From Rhynchonema sp. JSB1_4 (taxonomy: Eukaryota > Nematoda > Chromadorea > Monhysterida > Xyalidae): a DNA stretch of 64,000 nucleotides. The first letter of the stretch is position 1. Every line of letters starts with the position of its first letter. Below are positions 21,872 through 33,800 of the stretch, one piece after another. Where the stretch lies: positions 1-64,000 of the forward strand of contig JASAMV010008324.1 of NCBI GenBank assembly GCA_030248065.1. The letters run 5' to 3'. Under the pieces are notes generated by a model. That model had not been told where the DNA came from and made no database searches. It saw only the letters and a list, made by a program, of their open reading frames with translations. Position numbers and translations under genes: made by a program.

Positions 21872-23670
21872 TTAGTCAGCGAAGGCTTGTTCAGTTTTGA
21901 CAATTTCTTCGTCATCAATATTATCTTGAGATGATGGTTTTGATGCAGTGAGCGCCGATTTACTTTTCGATCTCGATTCTTTCGTTAGATACAGTTTCGG
22001 TGTTTTGCTTTTCGATTTTGATTCTTGTTTCGAGTGATGATTCTGCCTTTCGAATGATGTTGCTGTCGCTTCGGTGATATTTTGATTGGCCAATGGTTCG
22101 GTGATTTCATCTTTGTTTGTTTTCTCTTCTTCTTTTTCAACATCCTTACCCGATGGAGTTTCGCTTTCAACAGCCCTATTCGAACAAATTTGAGCTTCGC
22201 TGGAAGCAAACGATCTAAATAAATTAAATTCTCCATATTGTGAAAAAACATCAGCCGGCCTTTTATCTAACGTACCCTTTAAGTTTTTTCCTTTGTCCAC
22301 TGCAAACACAGAGTCCGATCACTCCACCGATGATGACAGTCGTCTCTATTCCGCACATCAACGCCAACAGAATGAAGATCTTGAGTTGATAATGGGTCAA
22401 ATCGTCGGTGGGTAAGCACGTTTCTCAAAAAAATAATAATTTCAGAAACTTATTTTTGCGGAGAAACTGCACAGAAACAACTTGTACCCTCCGTGTATGG
22501 TGAGGTTGATGTTGTCAGTGGAGTCGCCGGTTTTGAATGGGCTAAAAAATACGTGCCTGTTTGACTTGGCCAAAACTTGACATTGGTATTGATACTATGC
22601 GTAGATGCAGAACCCATTTGATTTTACAGTAAGGCCCGCCTGTTCAGGCGGAAGGTAAAGTGCAATATTTGTCACCGAATGCTATCATGCCCATCAGCAT
22701 GGAAGTCGCCAAAATGCTTTAAATCACAGTCGCACCACTCTTACATTTTGGTAAATTTTCGCAGACGAAATACAAGTGATTTAGGCAAAAGTCGACCGCC
22801 AGTCCCGTCTTTTCGAGTCGACTTTTATGGCAAATAAACACGAGACACATGAAAGGCATTTTCGGTGGTGGTTTCTCCCAGATTGTTGGATCGCTCATAT
22901 TGATCACCGAGCCATTCCTGTCCCATTTGAAGTGATAGGGCGTGTCGGCACCGACGAATATTTTTTGGTCGCATTTGAAGTCCTGCACAATTGTGTTACC
23001 GGGATCATTTAGTTTGACAACAATAATGTGTCAATCAGTTTATGGTGACTTCTATTGTGCATTTGAATCTGCCCAAAGCTCGAGCCGACCATTGGACACG
23101 CGATGAAAAGTGCTCAGGCTTAAACATATTTTTATGAAATAAACGTTTTGTTAAATCGTTTTTGTCAATAAAATGACAGGCCCTGAGGGCCTTTTTCGCG
23201 TCACAGCGGCAAGATAGTGCAGACTAAAGATTGGGGGCGGTGTCGAAACACAAGATGCCCAATTTTTCGTCATTGTCCATAAAAACGCCGATTCCACTCA
23301 GAGTCGTTATGTTGCCATAGGGTTCAATAAACCTTTGAAACCTAAAAAATCAACAACTAACCAAATGTTTAACTAGCACATCAGCAAAATCATCCATGGT
23401 CCTGGTCTCGATATTCACAAGCGTGCCATGTTCATACAGGGTCGAATTCGCCGGCAGATTCGAACAGAAGCGTCTGGCCACCGCTTTGGTTCGATTTCTT
23501 TCCACCAAAGTGTAGCACTTGTTGTGTCGGTAGGTCGTCTTAATGTTTTCAGTGGTGTCTCTTAATTGCAGACATGCAGCTTGCAGTTTCACGTATTCCG
23601 GTTCCTGGTGGCCTGATGTTTCAAGCACGAACAACAGTAGTGTGAATAGCAGGCAGGGGGAGGAGGTCAT
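21872..23670 (-). CDS. Single-pass membrane C-type lectin protein, copy 2
   Basis: Tandem paralogue of copy 1 with the same architecture. Signal peptide from 23670 (CLLFTLLLFVLETSG); the opening of a C-type lectin-like domain follows (TYRHNKCYTLVERNRTKAVA) in exon 23361-23670. A short middle exon at about 23220-23318 contains RFIEPYGNITTLSGIG. The lectin end at 22735-23010 closes with FVCENLPKC. The transmembrane exon around 22280-22430 holds IFILLALMCGIETTVIIGGVIG. The long Lys/Glu/Ser-rich cytoplasmic tail (21872-22220) ends in TEQAFAD and stop. Unlike copy 1, its tail frame is open. Upstream sequences of both copies share cggaattgggct, so the promoter was duplicated too. Some exon edges are approximate. 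Confidence 0.75.
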
Positions 23671-23699
23671 GACGGTAAACGGAATTGGGCTGATTTTGT

Positions 23700-24122
23700 T
23701 TGAATGAGATGGAAAACTTCAGTCAGGGAATTGGAAAATGAGAACCTGAGCTTTATTTTAACTTTGCTTGAGTTGCAGACCGATGCCGACGCTTCACCGG
23801 TTGTTATTCGTTATTGACGGAAGAAAGATAAAAGAATTGACCGTGGTCACCATTACACGAGACAAAAGGCACAAAAAGCGCGGCATTGAAAGTTCTTAAT
23901 TGGTAAACAGAGGAATGCGGATGCCATCATGTACACAGGTCCAGGTAGTCCACATAGCAGCACGCAGGTTTGTTATTCGTGACTCATTCCGCCACCATGG
24001 CGGACCGAAGACCAAACTGGATCCACTCACTCGATCCAACCGGGTCAGGAAATGCAAAAATGCTTGCGCTATCCGACCGGACTTATACTTGGCGTTAGGG
24101 ATTTTTTATTTTTTTGTTTTTG
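23700..24122. other. Intergenic, nothing recognised
   Basis: Lies upstream of lectin copy 2. No exon, RNA gene or delimited repeat seen. Confidence 0.4.
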
Positions 24123-24130
24123 TTTTTCTG

Positions 24131-25105
24131 CATTCTGCAATCTGCCTGCACTCTGCAGAGATTAGGTTTAGGATCGGGCCTGGTAACCTGGGCCCGGTCC
24201 GTCCCGGCCCGATTTGAAAGTCCAAAATCGCAGCCCGGCCCGATTTTGGATTTTGGGGTCAAAGGAAACAATGTTCAGAAAAAGCCAAAATTTCGAAACA
24301 GAGGTCGCATCGCAATCGGGCCGGCCCGGCCCGGTCCGGCCCGAGCCGAACCCCCAAATCTCCGGCCCGGCCCGGGCCGAGCTCCCAAATCTCCGGCCCG
24401 GCCCGAGTTTTTGGCTCAGATTTTAACCAGAGGTGTGTACCGTTACCGTAAAAACCTAAATAGAAGGGGGGGCTCTATTAACTCACTGACCCCATTTTGG
24501 GGGGGCTCTATTACGGGGGGGCTCTATTCCGGGGGTGCCTCTATTAATTCACTGACCCGAACCTGAAAAAATTGTTCCTAGAAATACCCCCAAAAACCCC
24601 TAAAAAGGGGTTTGAAAGGATGTTTTTTCGCTTGTAATCGCATTTATTCGTGTCTATTCGTCAATAAGAGGCGTATTATGTGCTCTGAACGAACAACAAA
24701 CGTGCATAAATGTACCTGTGCACCACTATCAGTCCTTAATACACTACTGTATAGGGGATGTTACTTTGGGGGGCTCTATTCCGGGGGGGGCTCTATTAAT
24801 TCACTGACCCCTTTTTGGGGGCTGTATTACGGGGGGCTCTATTCCGGGGGGGCTGTATTTAGGTTTTTACGGTAGTGTGTTTGTGATTGTGATTCGTCTC
24901 TGTGAACCGGGTCCTTTTGGGTCCCACCAAAATGTGCTTATACTCTGCGTCTGCGCGGAGCGCAATGTTTTGGAGATTTTTGGTTGAAAAAATGCTTTGG
25001 CTTGAAACTTGAGTAACTCGCGGAGCCAGGTCTGGCCGGCAAGTCCGCCTGCTCCGGCCCGGCCCGGGCCAAAAGTCCAAATTCCCGGCCCGATCCTAAT
25101 CTCTG
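24131..25105. mobile_element. hAT-like element with CCCGGCCCG-rich arms
   Basis: Target duplication tttttctg at 24123-24130 and 25106-25113. The right end reads cgatcctaatctctg and the left has the inverse cagagattaggtttaggatcg about 20 bases in. The arms carry repeated GGCCCGGCCCGA. A TA-flanked element (24444-24874) is nested in the middle. Confidence 0.7.
24444..24874. mobile_element. TA-flanked MITE with GGGGGGCTCTATTA repeats
   Basis: Ends taccgtaaaaacctaaata and tatttaggtttttacggta are near-perfect inverted repeats bounded by TA. The interior repeats ggggggctctatta and aattcactgacccc several times in both halves. Nested in the element at 24131-25105. Confidence 0.8.
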
Positions 25106-25260
25106 TTTTTCTGTTCTATTTTTCTTGCCTTCTAAATTCGTTTTATTAGGTATTGTATAATAGACTTGCTCTGTTGTGAATTTTTAATGCGTTTTACGTT
25201 TTACGTTTAGTGCACGGTGCGCGACGTCCTCTATGGTTTATCACCCGGGAAAGAGCACGA

Positions 25261-27197
25261 ATGCGTCTCGGAGAGTGGTTCCTGGCTGTTTTTTACGCGC
25301 TGATTTTTACAATCTCTCCTAGAAAAGGTTGGTTTTGGTTCCCGTGGTGCTGCGTCTGTGTTTTCCATCATAGCTAAGGTGCTACAGGTTATAAAAGAAG
25401 AAGATATCTGAACCACGACGCGCTCAAGTAACTTATTGTGAAAAAAATAAAAATTTTAAAAATTTTTAAAAATAAAAAATGCTGCCCGATTTTTCTGTTT
25501 TTTTTTCATTTTTATCCACACCAACGTATTTTTTTCGGTTTTTTTTATCAAGAAAAACTTTTTTCTCGCGGTAACTAGGTTGTTTCCTATCCTGTTTCCT
25601 CTGCGTGGTGGCTGATGGGTGACTCGAATCCACGAATCCGACGCTGACAGTTTTCTTCGTGTTTTCAGCCGACGCCGGCCTGTTGTATTTCTTCGAGGTG
25701 CTCACCCCATCCCATCTCCGTTACACATATGAAATCATGATGGCGCGCGATATTGGTGTCAATTTCACCTCATTGATAAACAGGGTATTGAAGTCCTATA
25801 CATTTTCTTGGCTTGTGCATTCGATTTATAATGTTTCGAATCAATGTTTCTGCAGGTTGAGCTCGTATATGCTGATCCACCACACGCGTGCTCCGAAGTT
25901 CAGACGCGCGCTAGAAACAAGATTTTACTCGTTGAACGCGGGTGCGTTTTCTTTATATTTATTCGTGACTTTATCGAACGTGGGCTAGCGGGAATCAAGT
26001 CTAGTTGTAGCGAATCCGACCGAGTTGCTTTGGTTACGAGACTTTTTTGAATGAAGTATATATCGAGTTTTACTTTAGTTGCTAATTTTGACCAGCGTAG
26101 ATCTTTGTGGTATTACGATTACCGACCGTCGTGGATCAAGACGACTTTTTCGACTCTGCTTCATACAATAACTGCAGTCATGTGACAAGGCAAGAGGTCG
26201 TAATGCTGTTTGAACCCAGAATGAAAACTATCAAAACAATAAGTACATAGGCACATGCATAAAAGCTCACACGAGCGGGGGGCACAACGTCACGCCGATG
26301 GTCTCGAATACCCCGCGAAACGTAGGCGTAGACAGGACTCCAAATTAATTTTTTCAATAATTTGCTAAATACAACAGCTACACAATGCTCTCGCATCCCT
26401 TCACATATTAACTGTCAGGGATGGCAATGAAGGAGCAAGCAACTTAGTAAAACTCAATTTAACTAACACGACTTGTCACCAAATTTGATATTATCAGACC
26501 GCATGTTTCTTTTGTATATATTTTGCATTTTTGGCAACATTTCAGCGAATGTTCATTTCTATCCAAAGCGGTGCAAGCGGAGGCCGCCGGTGCACTAGCA
26601 TCAATCGTGACGCACTCCGCAGCACCACAGGATGATCAATTAGTGGAGATGGTGCAAGACGAAACCGGGCGTCGGGCACACATCCCAGTTGTGTATATGC
26701 CAGGAAATCATGGGTGCGTTTGTTCGAATTGTGCATTCTGTTTGCGAATTCTGACATTTTGTGGCCGTATTGCATCAACTTTGAGCGCAAAACACTTGGA
26801 TTGCGTGCGACTTAAAAGCAGATTTTGCCTGGATCGTACTGTGTGATGCAGTTGGAGAACCAAGTTCGACCGGCGTAAATGCTTGCTGATGATCTGCTGG
26901 CTTTGGAACAACTTTTACGCTGGTCGAAATTCGTGCTACACGAAAAAAAACCACCGCAAAATACCAAGTACCAATGATCCGAACAAAACTCCTCTTCACA
27001 GTTGATATGGCCTCATATTTATGTTATATATTTATTTGGCTTGCATTGCACCGAGCCAGTCATTTTTCGCTTCGTTCAGGAAAATGTTCCGCAAGCACTT
27101 CACGTACAATTCCGAGCCGGTTTTCATAAAAATTCCGCTAAATCTCACCAACGTACCGCTAGATGCCGTGAGAAAGCCGCCGTGGGATCTCTGGTGA
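25261..27197 (+). CDS. PRADC1: PRADC1-like secreted protease-associated (PA) domain protein
   Basis: Five exons: 25261-25327, 25669-25784, 25856-25941, 26546-26713 and 27080-27197, totalling 555 bases (184 residues plus stop); phases fit at every junction. Exon 1 is a signal peptide (MRLGEWFLAVFYALIFTIS). The mature part starts ADAGLLYFFEVL and carries the PA-domain landmarks DPPHACSEV, LVERG|ECSFLSKA, MVQDETGRRAHIPVVYMP and a C-terminal PLNLTNVPLDAVRKPPWDLW. The length is close to the vertebrate family (about 190 residues). PRADC1 is a small secreted glycoprotein with no protease active site; the PA fold is thought to mediate protein contacts, and its role is poorly understood. INTS10 starts 655 bases downstream on the same strand. 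Confidence 0.9.
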
Positions 27198-27852
27198 CAG
27201 ACTGTTTTGTCATTTTTTCTTTCTCATGCGTAATTTCAGACATCAGTTTGCTACATTTCTATTATTCTCAGTTTCTACACACTGTGATTCTGTGTTTATT
27301 GCGGTTTTGAATACTCAGAAAACAAAAGTATGCTTTTGGCAGTGTGAATCTAATTCTGATAGCGCGTGTACAATAATGAAATCCATAATGCATGATTATG
27401 TCGTGCCTTTATGTCAGTTTTTTGTGTCAGAAATTGCTGTTTTTTGTGCAAGTCTTGGTGGTGACGCGTGCTATGCTAACCTTTCACAGTTTTGCTTGAA
27501 CATTGGGACCTACACATGCAGTTGCCCAAACGTCGTGACATTTTTTTGCTGGTGATCAACTGTGTTCGCATTTTATTGCTCAACAAAATTGCTGTCTTTA
27601 TTGTTATTTATGGAAACGGCAATATAATAATAATAGCAGAAAAATCAGTCTGCCAATCTTCCGGGGGTTGTGTGTGTTCATTACACCGTTCTTTCGGTTG
27701 ACAGCGCTGACAATGGACTGTGATATATCATGTGTGCAAAATTCCGCACATTCAGTGAATTTTGTGCATAAAAAATGACAATAATGACAACATCAGCATT
27801 CCGTGTTTGCCCAACTGCAAAACTGTGATTTTCTTCAGTGAATTTTCAAGAA
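27198..27852. other. Spacer between PRADC1 and INTS10
   Basis: No exon recognised. Contains the 3' untranslated region of the upstream gene and the promoter of INTS10; neither boundary is visible. AT-rich in the middle. Confidence 0.4.
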
Positions 27853-30800
27853 ATGGCTGCCAAGCCCGGTGCTGGAATCGAACAATGGGTGGTTGAGAAG
27901 GCGATGTCGGCCACAAACAGTCAAACGGCTGAAAGTTGGTTGTTGGTCGCGAAAACGCTCAACACACCGGCAAGCAGGGGAATCGATATATTGGTGGGTC
28001 GGTGATTTTGTTTTCAAATGAGAAAAGTAACATGTCTTTATGTTCTGACGTGGCTTTCTTACGTGCGACGATGTACCTAACATTCAGGTGAACCGTTGCT
28101 TTGTTCCAGAAGCTCGGCCAGCCACAGCCACAAAATAGCACAGATTTTTTAAACTTTCCATGGTAACTGAAACAAAATACTGACAAACAACCACCAAGAA
28201 AAACAAAATTGACCGCTACCTGCGTGTGAAACAAGTGCAATATAAAAATTAAAAGCGTTTCTCCCGTGTTTACAGCTGAACACCTATCACATACATCTGT
28301 CCAAGCACAACACCATCGAAGCGGCCAAATGTCTGCAAGAGATGCACGCCAAACACGGTAAAGATGAACGATTTTGGAATGAAGCGACACTGCTCGCCAA
28401 AGGGTGCACTGCGCAGACTGGGACCTCGAACCGAGGTTGGCATGGTTCTTTTCTGAGGCCGGATTTACGAATGCAAACTTTGGAGTGGGAACAAACGTTA
28501 GCGATTCTCTTGGGCACACGCCATGCCTTAACGATTATTGATATTGATTGATTCAGGGTTTACTAAATTATGGGCAAGAATATTCGGAACCACAAGACCT
28601 GTTTGCTTGATTGAAATTATATGGCACGCTGAACAGTGTCAATTTGTTTGTTTTAAAGTCAAAAATGTCTCCGTGACTGTGTAAAGCTTTAGCAAGAGTC
28701 CAGCAGAGTGATGCCCAAACCTTGGAACCAGAAGAAAAAAATCGAATTCCATACTATGCGGTAATAAATAATTCAGTTCTTTCCTGCTTTCTCACACGAA
28801 AGCTGTCTAGACGACGTAGGTCACAATTTGTGGGATCAGATAATGTTTCAGCATCTTTGTAATGTTTCAGATGTGCTCAGTAGCCTGCCTATCGATGTTC
28901 AGATCCGCATTCTCGCTGATTGTGCCTCGCGCGCTGAATCAGTCAGCGAGAAATTCGAGCTGCTTTTATGGCTGTTGCGCAAGTTTCCGCAGAAAATCGA
29001 GTTGTACGGGGTGTGTTTCCATCATTTTCTAATTTTATGTCTGAGTTTATTTTGACCGGTTTCAGCACGAACTACTTTTTGCGGCACAGACGATGCGGAC
29101 CGATAAAATAACGACAAAATTAGCGACCTTCTACCTGGGTAGGTTTCATTCTTGTTTTTTTCTTTATTTTGCGGATGAAAATGTTTGACGTGTCACCATT
29201 TCGCAGGCGCCGAGATCGGTCCAGCTGTGATCGGCTGCCGCCATATCACCATGAGTGATCATGAAACATTACGATTGTATTATGACTCGCTGCATTTGGT
29301 GATCGAATTGGCTGTGAATCGAAGCGGTGCCTTGCAGGAGTTGAGCTGCAATGAGTGAGTAATGAAATGATGGCTTTGATGTATTTGTGGCAGTGGTGTA
29401 GTTGGTCCGAGCAAGAAAGCGAGCTAGCAAGACGGGTACCCCGGTTTGGGGTGTATTGGTCCAGAAGCCAAAAACAGGGGCATAAAAATTGGCCGAAATT
29501 ATGCCAAAATAAGCCTTAAATGTGTATTTTTGTGCATGTGTGAGCAAATTTGACTATTTTGGCTCATAAAATAGTCATTTTGGCACTAAAATCAACACTT
29601 TCTTGACTTGATGACCGGAGCCATCAAGTTTCCATACCCCCAACTACATCGCTGCTTTGTGGCCAGTATTAAACTTGGGGATTGAGTCAGTTTTCGGTTG
29701 GTTCAGTCTTTGTCAAGTTGCGATTTTTAGAATTCGTGACATCTATTTGAGAGTTGATGGTGTGATTGATTTTTGTGCCAGTGAAAAAGTAGTTAATTGG
29801 GTGTCGGGGTGGAAGCGCTTTTTCGCTTGGTTAAGAAAAGTTTGTCTTACTCAACGAAGTATCCTTGATGTGAAGGTTATATCTCCGTTCCGAGACGGAT
29901 CCGATTCAATGATCAAATTTGATTCCGGACATTTGTATTTGACATTCCCATTATATATTTGTCAACATTATACGTTCAGTGACACACTTCTCGACGCGCT
30001 CAAAACGATCGCCGAAAATCCGTGGCGTTTCCTGCTGTCGACCGTGATTGACAGTGTGTGCAAACGATATCGATATGCGTCGCTGAAATCATTGAGTGAA
30101 TTCAGGTAGGAGCGGGTGAACTGAAAGAAGTGTATATTCGTTGCTTGTTTGCACTAAATTTCTCAATTAGGTAAGGCCAGCGCGTTGAATGTTTCGGTAA
30201 TTTGATTTAGCTAATTGCTTGTTGGCAATCAATGCTTCCTCGTACACCGTCCGACCATTGCCATAAAAACAAGAATAAAACCAAAAAACAGTTACAAACT
30301 CCAGCAGAACATGTTTGAATGCATCCCAGACATGACATGCTGGTAAATGAGGGTCGGGGTGCTGTTAACAAGTCCACATTAAGAACCCAACCGACACGAC
30401 ATCAATCGTGAAGAAACAGCTCGTCAACGGACATCAATTTTACTCAATCTTTATTGACAACAACATCATTTTCTTCAGCATCCCGTCAATCCGCAATCTC
30501 AGCGCCAGTCTCTCGGCAGCCGAGCACATTGAGATCAGCATCCTGTCGCTGGCGTGTCTTGTCTGGCTGGTGGTCCACTATCAGTTGATATATGCGAATG
30601 CTGTCAAAGACAACAATGGCTCATTCAATTCCTGTTGGTCGTCGAATCGGAAGCGATATTTTTGGCCTGCTGTTTTGATTTTGATGTGGCATCAAAAGAA
30701 TTTATTTAGCGTTTCATGCCACTTGTAAAAATTCAGTCAACCCCCAAGTTCTACTTTTCTCCAATTGGCGCCAGCCAAACACTATTTCAGCCAGTTCATT

Positions 30801-33800
30801 TGTCCTAATGTCGTTGGACGGTACGAGCTCGAGTGCCGATCACTCCAGCGCCACCGACCACGCCGTACCCATGAAGAAGCGGAAATTCGATGCTTCTGGT
30901 GATTTCCGACTTTTTAAATTCGCTGATTTCCTGACGTGGACCCCGAAAGTTGACGCAATTTACCACCCAGGAGTGGAACGTCGCGCGTCCACGCTGTTGC
31001 CAGCGTCATCAGCCGCTTCGAATGCCGAGTTCACTGATCTGTTGGCCGTCGGTGCTCAATTGCACACCTTGTTGGGGTTGGTTGGTGGTGGTTTTATTGT
31101 AGGAGTGGCGGTAATTACGCAGACTGCAGCGCACAGAATTCAGCGGTCGTACATCATGTTACAGTGTGATTATCGCATATGAAATTGCCGCATGGAGTTG
31201 GCCCATTGATTCTCTTCTAATTCGTTTTTTTCATGACAATTGAGTTTTTTCGTTTTCTGGGATTTGGATTTTGGTGATTTGATTTGCCGTTTTTCGTGAC
31301 TGTTTCTGTGCCGTTTGTTAATATTTTGCCTGGAAGTGAGCTGAGTGCCCGTGTGTTGTTGGTAAAACCGTGTCAAATACCACTTGACCGTGTTTTATTC
31401 GGGACGAAAAAGGGCCGCATTGGCAGAAATTAGGCAAACCAAAACATTCACATCGAAATTACGCAATCAGTCACTATCCGCCCAAGGACCGCGCAACATT
31501 TGGAGGCCCCACCTCGTGATTGAATTGGAAAATCACGAGCAAGGTTTGTTTGGTTAGTTTCCAGAGTGCTATTTTTTTCATTTCCCCCCATATTCGATAA
31601 ACCGGGCCCGGCCCCGGTCTTGTATTCACATTTAGCTCGTCGCGTCGCATTTCGCTTGAAATTGCTGTTGTTTGTCGTTGGCGGACGACAACAACAATTC
31701 GATTTTTGGAGCGATCGAGTGGAGTTGAAGTGACAATTGGCGATATTGGAGTGTGAGATTGAGAAGAAAGAAGAAAAGTGGTCTGGTCTGAGCAAAGACA
31801 GATCCATGGAGCAAATGGCTGGAAAGAAGAAGCAAAGTGGTGAAGTTGCGAAGGAGCCGAATGGAGAGAAGAGCAAGAAATGGTGCCGGCGATGCAACAG
31901 CGCTCATGATGAGGCTGAATGTGTGTTGCTGAGGCAGGAGCGACTTGGAATGCTGCCGCAAAGTGGCGATGCAGTGTCGCATCCATAGGTTTTTTTAGAC
32001 ACTTTTTAGGTGCAATTTGCACCTAAAAAATCAGAATTGCACCTAAAAATTCAGGGTTAGGTGCAAGGTTGCACCTAAAATTTTGGGCCCTTATTTGCTT
32101 AATTTAGCATTTATACAGCATCTTTTAAGGTTGGAAAGCTTAGAAACAAAAAAAATGCGCTGCGCGGCTTTTCATTCCTTCCAATAAATTCCATCGAAGC
32201 ATTTGGTCGACATCGACAAAAAAATATTGATCTGATTGATTGATTTCGTACACAGTTAGTACCTGGTGTGCTGGTGATAAGATTCAAAACAAATACATGC
32301 TGTACTACAGTGTAGTTCCTGGTCCGGAGGGGGAGATAGCGGACCCTCCGTTTTTTTCGGAGGGGGAGATAGTGTACCCCCGAGGGGGGGAAGGGGGGGG
32401 AAGACCCAAATTCGGGAAAAAGTCACTTTTTGAGGTAGAAAATTTGACCTATTTTTGCCCCTTTTTGGAAAAAATTCTTCAGAAAAAGGGTATTTTGGCG
32501 ACTTTTGAGAACATTGACTTACCTGAAAATCACTCATTTTTGGCCTAAAAATGCCCATTTTAGGCCTAAAAATGCCTATTTTAGGCAAAAATTGGGGGAG
32601 ATAGTGTACCTGGAGGGGGAGATAGGGGGATAGTGTACCACCTGAGGGGGAGATAGTGTACCCGCGGGGGGGGGACCCCCCCCTCCCCCCCCAGGAACTA
32701 CACTGCTGTACTAGGATCAGTGTAGTTCCTGGTCCGGCGAGGCGGTTAGTGAACCTACCCACTTTGTCGGTGCGGCGGTTAGTGTACCTCCCTGTGGGGG
32801 GAAGAAGGGGGGAGACCAAAATTCAGGAAAAAGTCCTTTGAGGTAAAAAATTTGACCTATTTTTGCCCTTTTTTGGAAAAAATTCTCCATAAATAGGGTA
32901 TTTTGGCGACTTTTGACAACATTGACCTGAAAATTACCCATTTTAGGCCTAAAATGCCCATCTTGGGCTAAAAATGCCTATTTTAGGCAAAAATTGCGGC
33001 GGTTAGTGTACCTGGTGCGGCGGTTAGGACAGACCGTCGCGGCGACGACTATAAGAAGACCCCCCCCCCCCCAAAAACCAAAAAAAAAAAAAAACAAAAA
33101 AAAAAACCACCCCCCCCCCACAAAAAAAAAAAAGAAAATAACCCCCCCCCCCAAAAAAAAAAAAATTTTTCTCCCTAACAAAAAAAAAAAAAAAAAAATA
33201 CAAAAAAACTTAAAAAAAAAAAAAAAAAACAACAAAACATAAAATAAAACCACAAAAAAACAAACCACACAACACACAAAAAAACAAAAAAAAAAACCCC
33301 ACCCCCCACAAAAAAAAGCACCACAACACCAAAAAAAAAAAAAAAAACCCTGGTCGCATCGTAATTTTGAAGGTGTGGCGGCCCAGGACGAGCACTTTGG
33401 CAAACCATACATGTCGAATGACAGTAGTGGTGATGCCGAGGACCTGCCACACTCGTCAATTGATGCCGAAGTGGACAGTTTGATCAAGGAATTGCAAGAT
33501 CTGAAGCAAAAACAGAACGACTCGATGTTTGTGTCTGAAAATAGCCAGCCAACGCACAAAGGTGACTTTGGTGGTGATGTTCGTGTGACACGACAGACAC
33601 TTCGGAGTGGTCGGATTTTGCAAAATGAAGCTGAAATCGCATCGATGGTTGCTGGAAGCACGGAAGCGGCCAGGGAATTTGCCAGATTGAACCCGTTTGA
33701 CCCAATGACGGTGAAGGGCAAGGCCGGTGCTCGATCGAAATCGCAGCCGCGTGTGATGCCGAGTGAGGAGCTACATGCTGCATTGAGTCCGGAAAGTGTC

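Noticed and set aside
33000..33800. 274-codon minus-strand frame rich in Phe, Cys and Gly
   Set aside because: It is the shadow of the A/C homopolymer block and of the gag gene on the other strand.
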